Shown here: positions 51,493-60,932 of the stretch, piece after piece
Layout: each line of letters starts with the position of its first letter
Position numbering within the stretch: position 1 is the first letter of the stretch
Assembly (NCBI GenBank): GCA_029204225.1
Contig: MU833114.1
Location: 1 to 60,932 of the forward strand
Direction: 5' to 3'
Length of the DNA stretch: 60,932 nt
Source of the DNA: Diphasiastrum complanatum
Lineage: Eukaryota; Streptophyta; Lycopodiopsida; Lycopodiales; Lycopodiaceae
Position numbers and translations under genes: made by a program
The notes under the pieces: model-generated
The model's database searches: none
What the model was told of the DNA's origin: nothing
Seen by the model: the letters and a program-made list of their open reading frames with translations, nothing else

Positions 51493-53037
51493 ACGGAGGG
51501 AGGTGAGGGATGCACATTGGGTGACCTCGTTATCGCTATCCTATTATATGCTGATGATGTGGTTTTGCTTTCGAGGACGAGGGAAGGTTTGCAGCGGCAT
51601 CTTGACGCGCTTCACTCTTTGTACTCAGTGGGAATTATCAGTGAATGTGGCCAAAACCAAAGTTATGGTATTTAACACCTCCAGATCCTTCATGATGCGA
51701 CAGGTGCTTTTATGGGAGGAGCATCCACTTGAGGTAGTTGACTCCTACACATACCTAGGGGTGGTATTTTTTGGTCCCACTTTCAGCATGCGACAGGCGG
51801 CATTTTCCCGACTACAGAAGGGTTATGCATCGTTGGTAGAGTTGGAGAGATTATGTTTCAGCTCACATGTTAGAGATGCAACTAGTAAGTGCCGACTCTT
51901 TGACACTATGGTCCTTCCCTCAACTCTATATGCATCAGAGACATGGAGTACTAGCTTGACGGCTATCGAGTGGGCACGCATCTCACGACTTCAGATTCAT
52001 ATGCTCTCTCAGATGATACGAGCTAAGCCCTCTATCCCACATCATATTATATTGGCAGAGTTTGTCGTCCCCCCTATTCAGATAGAGGCACTGTTCCATA
52101 TTGTCACATTCATACAGCGCCTAGAGGATCTCCAGGGTAGAGGCACACACTATGCTGCAGCAGCTCTGTCGTCCTCCCAGCACCTACCCTCTGAGGGGCA
52201 CTCCTTCTCGTGGTATTCCCAGGCCTGTCGTCTCCTCTCCACATTGAGTATTCACATTACGGATCTACCAGCTGGTACTCATCAGTATATTAGAGGATAC
52301 TTATACAGGGCATATCTTCAGAGCACTTTGCAGGATTCATCTGGGGTGAAGACGGAGTTTTATCGGACACATTTTCTATCTCGGGATCCTGCTGGGTATC
52401 CCATTGTACCCAGATACCTAGTAGACAGTATCTCACACAGATTGCGGATAGTGATGGGTCAGTTCCAGCTTTCCTCTCACCAGTTAGCCATTGAGACTGG
52501 TAGATACAGGGGCATCCCGAGAGACGCACGGATTTGTAGTATGTGTGACCTACATGATATAGAGGATGAGTTTCATTTTCTCTTCAGATGCCCAGCTTAC
52601 TATGAGATTCGAGGGAGATACTACTGCTTGTTTCAAGACCATCCACTTGCACTCTGTGCCTTGATATCGTATGAGGACTCCAGATGTGTTGCGTTGATGG
52701 GAGATGATAGACCTGCGTATGGCGAGTCTTGACGCTGACACCTCCCCCCTGATACAGCTGAGCATACAGGAGTGTCTATCCCGTCGGAGACAGAGGCAGG
52801 AGAGTAGTGACTCTGATGGAGAGGCTGAGATTCCAGATGCCACCATACATAGACGGCAAAGATAGTGTCGTCGACCAGAGAGACAACCAGCCCGCAGGCC
52901 ATAGCCTGCAACTTTACGACAGCATAGACACCACCGATCATCTACTCGACGACAGAGAGAAGCAGCTCGCACAGAGACAGTGCCACAGCATACTTTACAT
53001 CATTTTTTCACAGCAGAGAGACATCTATGATGCTTGA
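51493..53037 (+). pseudogene. LINE copy b ORF2: YADD, post-RT and C-terminal zinc motif
   Basis: Motif C ILLYADDVVLLS is at 51538-51573, with YADD at 51547-51558. The 51476-52732 frame resumes at about 51640 with VNVAKTKVMVFNTSRSF, then SYTYLGVVFFGPTFSMRQAA and MLSQMIRAKPSIPHHIILAE. At the end RICSMCDLHDIEDEFHFLFR and CPAYYEIRGRYYCLF give the Cys-Cys-His-Cys motif typical of LINE C-termini (about 52530-52625). Another frame continues to about 53030. The catalytic Asp pair and zinc ligands are intact. Confidence 0.88.
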
Positions 53038-53188
53038 CTCTCCTTGTGCATAGCACTATTTCCTGTTTTATTGTAATCTTGTTTCTTTTAGGTGGTTGAG
53101 CTTTCATGCTCCCACCAGGCACACTTGACATGTACCTACCTTTTTTTTTAGTCCTACGTACCTTGGGGTATTCCCTGGACATTAATAA

Positions 53189-54225
<1,037 letters not shown>

Positions 54226-54966
54226 CTCGGTCCCACCCATACAGCTATCTGACATCTTCCAGCTTATTCTATATATTCAGCGTATTATGACGTTACCCAC
54301 AGGTGAGCAGAGATACACACAGATGGCACTTGCCTCCTCGCAACACCTTTATGATCAGGGACATCGACTATCATGGTTCTCTCAGGCCTCCCAAATACTG
54401 GATACACTTGGCATTTCTATCACACTATCACAGACCTTCCATCGGGCACCCATGAGTATATCAGACGCTTTCTCTATAGAGCATACTTGAGCCGGACATG
54501 GCAAGGACAACTCGAGGTCAAACCCGACTATTACAGGACACACTTTCTGGAGCTAGACACAGTGGGATTTCCAGTTTTGCCACAAATCTCACCTCAGGAC
54601 TATCTCATGGGCTTCGGTTTATACTGGGCCAGTTCCGAGTGTCCTCACACTAGTTGCCATTGAGACTGGACGCTTCCAGGATACCCCACGAGAGGAGCGG
54701 CTTTGTCAGTTATGCTACGCTTCCTCATGCTACAGCTCGCATTACATCCTTCTACAGCGCCAGCACAAACCTGGCATCTTGACATGGATACATTTGACTA
54801 CCATGCACAGACATTCTCATTTATGTAGTTATCTTAACTTGCAGTAGATGTTTTTCTTTATTACAGTTTTGGAGTCGTTTTATACGCTCCATGCTTACCA
54901 CATACTTGACATGTATTTCCTTAGTCTTATATGCCTTTTGGCATGGAAAAGACATTAATAAAGCTT

Positions 54967-55045
<79 letters not shown>
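54226..55045 (+). mobile_element. LINE copy d: 5'-truncated copy with (CT)n tail
   Basis: Begins at the tail of copy c with VPPIQLSDIFQLILYIQR, then LASSQHLYDQGHRLSWFSQA, and after a frameshift DLPSGTHEYIRRFLYRAYLS and VKPDYYRTHFLELDTVGFPV. The zinc region is truncated, with a deletion after EERLCQLC. The 3' UTR carries the same TATGCCTTTTGGCATGG, AATAAAGC and a (CT)n tail at 54971-55045. Exon-like sequence of an unrelated gene follows. Confidence 0.88.
54971..55045. repeat. (CT)n tail of LINE copy d
   Basis: About 75 bp of pure CT after AATAAAGCTTTCTTT. Confidence 0.93.
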
Positions 55046-55048
<3 letters not shown>

Positions 55049-55105
55049 ACATGCATACAAGAGTCAAATCTCTTGATAAATGCTCGCATAAAAATGATCA
55101 TTTAC

Positions 55106-58100
55106 CATGCCATCACCAGAATCATCCATGCTATAATCAAATTCAGTAGCTTCAACTGTTTTTTGTGGATCAACGCCAGTTGATGCAACATCATTGTCAT
55201 TTTCAGGTTCAGAGCCATCTGACAAGCTGTTGCCAAGCACTTGCTCTCGACTGGTCTTTCTTCCCAAGTACTGAAGCCCGTTCAGCACTATGTCAGGACG
55301 TAATCGTAACCGGCCATTTTCGCCCCTGGATGACAAAGAAATACAACAATAATGAATCAGAAGGCAGCAATACTGTTATATCCCTGGCATAACAAAATCA
55401 TTTGCTGTTTGGTTTCATAACATGGGAAAATACCCAAATATAACGCAAAAATAGGAGCAATTTTTGACTTTATAGTAGTAACTTATTCTGTTTGCCAACA
55501 CAAAATAAAAATCTGCAAAAGAGAATAATTCTTTCTAGCAAGGGTAGTAGATGAAAGTATTGCAGATGTGTTGGCAACAAATCGAGAGTTAGCAGAATAA
55601 ACCTCAAAAACACATATAAACCAGGCTTTCAAGTATTCAACAAGCTTAAAAATTAAGTAATGAGCTTGCACCCAAGAAAGCAAAACTGAAACCTAGCTAA
55701 TGATTAAAGAGCTTCTGAAAATCTGAGCAAATGCACCTTAACTAATGGTTACGTAATGAAATTTGAAAACATGGATACCAAGAAACTTTGTAAGAGCACT
55801 TTTCCATGCTGGCATCTTACCTTACTATACATAGCTAAACGATTGTAGACAGAAAATGTTTTATATGTCAACTAGAGAGAGACTTATCTTAAAAGAATGT
55901 CATCCTCGCTAAGGTTTAAGAGTTTGGATGTTGAGCAGCACATACTTATTTTCCACACATCTTATTCTAACTAAATAACTAGAAGTGGACAGAAAATTTT
56001 ACATGTCAATTAGAAACATAAGCTCCCAGTGGAAGCTCACCTGTCATCCTGAATACTTAAAATTCTGAATGTTGAAAACTACGTAGTTTGAATATCTGCA
56101 AGCACATGGCTCATTCAGTTGACCAGTGTGGATGCTTGATGATAACATTAAAGACATAAAAATGAAGTCTCCTTGGAGTGTGGTTTGACTCTTAGGAAAA
56201 CTAGTTCAAATGACAAGGTATGTTCTCAACCGATAAGTGCTTTCATTCTACTAATGTGGGGCATAGATGGTAGATCAGATCATTAGGACCATCAAGAAAA
56301 TCAAACATTTGAGCAAGCCATGTGAGCTCGCAGTTAAGTGAACAGGCATATATCAGCTTTTTATAACTGGTTAAAGTCTTCCAGAAACCATTGAGAGTCA
56401 GATTAAATAAGAAAATTCTCTAGAGATCTTCGGAGAAATTTAACATCAGAAGCAGATCCAAAAATGTTACAACATAGCTGATCTTTTCCTTGTTGAGAGG
56501 TTGGATTATAAGTAGGAGAAATAAACTCAGATGAATTTCCTTCAGGGCCTTTTGCATCCATTTGTTTCTGAGCAATTCAAAACACTTGATTAACTTTTGA
56601 ATTATTGGCAGAAACCAACATAGCAAGTATGTTAACACCATTTCGACTGGCCTGATTATGTGCATAGTAGTTGGCTCAATTGTAGGATGGCATTGCTTTA
56701 TGTGCTTATGAATGTTTGCAGAAAGGGAGGGTGCTTACCACACATTCGCCTACCCATATCAAACAGTAGCTTTGATGAAGTCAATCTTCATCTGTAAGGA
56801 AAAAACATGCGCACGAGCATGAACACAAAAGATTTAACAAGCAGTGAGGGTGAATGAAGCAAATGCTGCAGTTCACTTTCCTATTTGGACGCAAACAACT
56901 CAGAATCAAATTTCAAATTGGAGGGGAGAAACACGTGAATGTTGATAATGGGCCATTCACATGTAAGGAGCCAGATTCATTTCGGTCTCATGACCGCAAG
57001 ATGCACAGCTTTGAGCAATTTGGCACCTACCCTCAAACATTATGCTGCACACTTCAAAGCATAAACATTTTATCTAGCACAAACAAAAAGAAACTTCTCT
57101 ATTCATTCATAAATACGGAGGATGATGATTAAGTACAGATATATTCTTTCAGTGAGTGCATAAACTGAAGATATCATAATGTACATGAAAGTCTATTCTC
57201 ATGCGATTTTGTCTGAGATTTTTCAGCTATACAACAATTTGGAATATTTTGATACTTCAGAAACTATTGATACAATAACAAAAACTTAACTAAAGTCTAA
57301 ATTATTCAATAAAAGAAGTGCAGCTGCAAAATTTAGATCAACAACATCCGTTGAATATATATCCCATGATTTCCTTTAGCATTAACCACAATAAATAATT
57401 TTCAGACACAATTCTATATAAGGAAGTTCTGATGGCAAATAAACTTACATTTCGGATTCTAACTTTTCAGCATCCTGTGTGTTGGCATCGTCATCATCTC
57501 TACCCAACAAGTGTGTGGCTTCCATACCAAAGCCATCATCCACATCCAGGTCCTCTGTATGTGATAGATATGTCTTAGCAAGTTCTTGAATCATGAAAAC
57601 ATATGAAGAAACTGCATGAACTTTGACTGAAGAGCCATTACTCCAACACGCCCTATGGTATGGCCTTCAAAGAATGATATAGCATTGCAAGCAACTCTAG
57701 AAGCCTAAAATATTCTCAGAAAACTAGCAAAATTGCTGAAACCAACAACCACAGACAACAATAGAAAATAGAAAAGCAAACAACAAAATCATAGGAAAGG
57801 CAAGGATGAACTTATGAACAAGCCATGAAATAGAAAGCAGTAACAGGGCATCAAAGTGATTCAAGGTCCAAGATCAAGTACAACAACTGACATAGCTGCA
57901 TGATTGTTGAAAGAATTGTCAGGAAGAAGTTTTCAAAAAAAAAAGCAAACTCAAGTACAGATCACGAACTTCACAGTATCTCTCTAGAGTTTCAACAAAT
58001 GATGGAAACTGGCCCATCGAGGGGATAAAAAAAGAGAAAATAGATTCCATTTTGAATGTGAAATCAATGCACCCAAGTCAAGAAACGCTGCAATTCCCTT

Positions 58101-58440
58101 TATTGGAAATAATTCAAACTTTTTTAGGCCGAAATTCAGGTACAAGAAATTGCAAAAGCAATCTGTAGGCAACCTAAAAGAGTGCAAACAGCATAAACTA
58201 TGCACCTCCTTCCAGACAACTAGTTTAAAGTAATGTGCCTGTCCAAACATAGTAAAACACGTAAAACAGCTTGGCGCACACCATCTCCCAGAACCCTCTT
58301 GATCTTGTGTTTATTCATGTTTGAGCCTTCCTTGCCATTTTCCTCCACATACTTGCGCTTTCGACGTGTTTTCATCTTTATCATCTCTATCTTCTGTGGT
58401 TGCCCCTTCCTGCTTACCTCAAACTTTTTGAGGTTTCAAA
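55106..58440 (-). CDS. Exons of an unidentified, probably cellular gene
   Basis: Two exons on the minus strand have GT-AG borders and join in frame: 57554-57449 (DLDVDDGFGMEATHLLGRDD, AEKLESE) and 55325-55106 (MGENGRLRLRPDIVLNGLQY, LGRKTSREQVLGNSLSDGSE, FDYSMDDSGDG). The joint codon ATG is split by the intron and phase is kept. A possible earlier exon at about 58430-58275 reads KIEMIKMKTRRKRKYVEENG and NKHKIKRVLGDGVRQAVL; a donor at C|GTGTTT would also fit the phase. The product would be acidic with a basic NLS-like segment. I do not recognise the family. Introns are about 2.1 and 0.7 kb. Downstream exons, if any, lie beyond the LINE train that starts 60 bp after the last donor. Confidence 0.5.
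55326..57448 (-). other. Large intron-like stretch of the unidentified gene
   Basis: AT-rich, no transposon protein seen, only short chance frames. Borders are the acceptor CATCCAG|GGGCG and the donor GAAAT|GTAAGTTT on the minus strand. Confidence 0.5.
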
Positions 58441-58499
58441 TATCCTTCAATTCTAAATTGTGAAACTGTCCAAGCTCCTCTCAAGATTGAAATTGGAGC

Positions 58500-59060
58500 A
58501 TATCCTAAACCTGCAATGAAACATACATTTTCAGCAAATACAGACCAGTTTATGTAAGAGTGCACTACAATACCGAGCCAATCTGATTTTGCAAGTCTAA
58601 AACCAATTGATGAACACACCACATTGGTTGTTATCCAAAAAAGTAACAGGTACTAATTCATAAGCTTTGAAAAATTTCAGCTTCATTCAAGTTCTATAAC
58701 ATGTTGGGCGACCCGAATGTTTATCAGTTTTGGATAGTTAAAGTATTTAAAGGGAATTCGAAGGTCTGTTTTGGAGCTTACAGTTGCTGATTTTCTGCAG
58801 GTTTTTTCATCCTCTTTCACACAAGGTTTTACAAACCATCCAATTTCTCGCTGTGTTAGGCAACTATATATCAAGTTTACTATCCTCACACCTTTTCCAG
58901 CAGAAGATGATATATCACCAACCCTCGCTCGCTCTCTCTCTCGCGGACGTTCCAGACCTCCTCCTTTTTGAAAATTTTTCGACTTCAACTTCCACGTTTG
59001 CTCGTCGTACGCCCGTCAAATGCATGTCATTGAAGTTTTAGGGCATATACGGTTGAAATC
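58500..59060. other. Possible 5' region of the unidentified gene; no clear coding
   Basis: A minus-strand frame at 58988-58683 is open but resembles nothing and includes a run of Arg/Glu from a CTCTCG repeat. I cannot place a start codon or promoter. Confidence 0.3.
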
Positions 59061-59075
59061 TAGTTTTATGCTCAG

Positions 59076-59077
<2 letters not shown>

Positions 59078-59112
<35 letters not shown>
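59078..59112. repeat. (CT)n microsatellite
   Basis: Pure CT run of about 34 bp immediately before the first Helitron-like unit; a shorter run is at about 59147-59162. Not accompanied by the LINE 3' UTR. Confidence 0.9.
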
Positions 59113-59113
<1 letters not shown>

Positions 59114-59114
<1 letters not shown>

Positions 59115-59733
59115 CTATCTATATATACTAAAACAAATTGGCTCTCTTTCTCTCTCTCTCTCAATCTATCTATATATACTAAAATTTATACTAAAATAAC
59201 GTGGAGCCCGCCGACTTGGGTGGGCAAACGTGCTAGTTTCTATATATTAAAATAAATTGGGTTTCCGGGCAGCTCACGCTGTGACGGGCAACGTGAGCTG
59301 CCCGAACCAAACTCATATTTTTTAAAACATGGAGCCCACCCACTTGCGCGGGCAAACGTACTAGTCTATATATACTAAAACTATTTGGATTTCCGAGCAG
59401 CGTGAATAAATTGGGTTTCCAGGCAGCTCACGCTGTGACGGGCAATGTGAGCTGCCCGGACCAAACTCATATTTTTAAAAACGTGGAGCCCACCCACTTG
59501 GGCTGGCAAACGTACTAGTCTATATATACTAAAACTATTTGGGTTTTCGGGCAACTCACGCTGCCCGGAAAACTAAGTTTTTTTTTTACCACTAATAAAG
59601 GAGGACTCGGACGGGAGGGGGGGGAAACACGGGCACGGGCAGGGGGAGGGGCGCGGGCAGGGACTGGGGGCGGACGGGCGGGTTGCTGGGCACCCTTATA
59701 GTTTGAATTTTTTAGCTCGAGCAAGCGTACTAG
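59114..59733 (+). mobile_element. Tandem head-to-tail array of short Helitron-like units
   Basis: At least four units end in CTAG and start with TCTATATATACTAAAA or a close variant. Ends: 59233-59236, 59361-59364, 59515-59518 and 59730-59733, each after a GC-rich hairpin-like segment (for example GCCCGCCGACTTGGGTGGGC) and 11 nt such as AAACGTACTAG. Starts: 59114 (and a repeat at 59165), 59239, 59365 and 59519. TC...hairpin-CTAG with T following is the plant Helitron signature. Units carry no protein and are non-autonomous. Length varies: 123, 126, 154 and 215 bp. Confidence 0.75.
59266..59304. repeat. Perfect 13 bp inverted repeat inside Helitron-like unit 2
   Basis: CGGGCAGCTCACG (59266-59278) and CGTGAGCTGCCCG (59292-59304) with a 13 nt loop. 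A near copy with mismatches occurs in unit 3 at about 59420-59459. One arm alone appears in unit 4. Confidence 0.88.
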
Positions 59734-60932
59734 TATTTATGAGAAACGGTTTTGGGTTTTAGGTGTCATGCTCTCGTTTCTCAATGTTTATGAAAAAGAG
59801 CTTAGGTGTCATCGTGCCCTAGGAAGTCACTACTATCAACAAAAAATTCTTATCATAGGCATCCTAAACAACAACAAAAAGCCTTCCCCTACACTCTACT
59901 GCTATAGAATTCTTCCACACCACACACCGAGTGCCTTGAAGTTTTCAAAGCATTCATGATTGAGCTTATGATGATTTTAAGTGATGAAGCTATGGCCAGA
60001 GCATGCTCTAAAATATTAATGCTCATTCTTTTCCCATGAGCTCTTCCACTTTCCCTGTTGGTTTGTCATGAGAAAAATTAATTAAGCATATTGTTTGATA
60101 CATATGTGATAATAGCTAGAAAAACCAAAAAATTTCTTAAGACATGGTAGATTTGTTAGCATTGCATATTTCAAAATAGTCATCACTTGTTCTAAATTAG
60201 TATACTTCTAAAATTGAACCAAGTTCGAGATAAGGAGATGTTGTGATCAACAGTTTATGTATCTCAAATGTTAGAGATAACACATATTTCATCCAAGTAT
60301 TGTAGCTCCAAATACTAGAGTGATCTATATTCATGACCATCTATACTAGAGTGATCTATATTCATGACAATCTCATTGATTTAACCATGGATTATTGTTA
60401 TCAACTGGTGAATATATGATAAATACAAGATTAGACTAAACTCCCATAAAATAACCCTTGCTAGCCCACTTGACATATGAGCTCATTAAGACGACACAGA
60501 AGGTTCAAAAGACACTAAACGATGACCAAATCTAATTCTAAAGGCCAGCAAATCTAGTTGGTGAAGTTGCTTTTCCCTCCTTCAAAGATACATTCCATTT
60601 TCCTAATCCATAAGGTCATTTTTATGAGAAATTATAGATTCCCTCACAAACATTATTAATATTGAGTTAACGATTATACTAGTTATCCCTTCCTCTCTTT
60701 TTATAGTTAGTCACTTGATTGATGGAGATCATGATAACACCAATTACCTATTTCACCCTCAAAATCAAATTAAAACTTCTAGCTTTAGATTTGTAATAAG
60801 ATTTTGTCAAGAAGACAAATCTAATACATTTGAACTAAAAGTTGTATTGGGTACATACCAAACTATGACTTGAAAAAGAGTTAAATATTTAGATTTTTTT
60901 GGGCTTGTTCGATTGTATGTTCAATCTTAGAA
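59734..60932. other. AT-rich stretch with a 31 bp tandem duplication; no gene
   Basis: 60312-60342 and 60343-60373 are tandem copies starting ATACTAGAGTGATCTATATT with one difference. Otherwise I see no protein, RNA gene or transposon end. Confidence 0.7.

Noticed and set aside
56854-57132. Plus-strand 92-codon frame
   Set aside because: Lies in the intron-like stretch, with no similarity or splice support.
59515-59724. Minus-strand Pro-rich frame
   Set aside because: Translation of GC-rich simple sequence inside Helitron-like unit 4.

Overview
This window looks like intergenic chromatin from a land plant with a large, transposon-rich nuclear genome. The evidence is the mix of element families: Ty1/Copia and chromodomain-bearing Ty3/Gypsy elements primed by initiator tRNA-Met, DUF659/BED-type hAT transposases with many GT-AG introns, an L1-type LINE family, and Helitron-like units with TCTATATATACTAAAA / hairpin-CTAG ends. 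I cannot name the species. I recognise no rRNA, tRNA, organellar or bacterial gene. Nearly every protein-coding trace is a decayed transposon gene.

Layout: 1-3.36 kb holds two fused LINE copies ending in a (CA)n tract. 3.5-6.6 kb is non-coding with several short repeats. 6.9-12.6 kb is a hAT transposase gene on the minus strand (hAT-1), split by a Copia element (Copia-1, 8900-11616) flanked by the target duplication TGGTC. 13.2-14.5 kb is a Gypsy integrase/chromodomain/LTR tail (Gy2). 16.5-22.0 kb holds a Gypsy scrap and Copia-2. 23.6-25.4 kb is a minus-strand Copia remnant (Copia-4). 26.2-38.6 kb is a three-level nest: a second hAT gene (hAT-2, plus strand) is split by a Gypsy element with both LTRs (Gy1, 27389-37858, TSD CCACC), which is split in turn by a minus-strand Copia element (Copia-3, 32039-36249, TSD TCCTA). 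39.5-41.6 kb is a second copy of the Gy2 family (Gy3). 41.6-42.4 kb is LINE debris. 42.4-47.4 kb is an LTR element with gag-protease and a chromodomain but no recognisable pol (GyX). 47.5-55.05 kb is a head-to-tail train of four LINE copies, each ending in (CT)n and each abutting the (CT)n of the previous copy. 55.1-58.5 kb carries exons of an unidentified, apparently cellular gene on the minus strand. 59.1-59.7 kb is a head-to-tail array of short Helitron-like units. The last 1.2 kb is AT-rich with no gene seen.

Most notable are: (1) the LINE train, which suggests an L1-type element that targets (CT)n, including its own tail; (2) the Helitron tandem array with CTAG|TC junctions; (3) three Copia elements that have each lost reverse transcriptase by different deletions while keeping gag; (4) the GyX element with its pol region replaced; and (5) several short tracts, each built from degenerate copies of its own small motif. 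Almost all reading frames carry stops or frameshifts, so little here is likely to be expressed as full protein. Boundaries given with target duplications are firm; other boundaries are estimates by eye.
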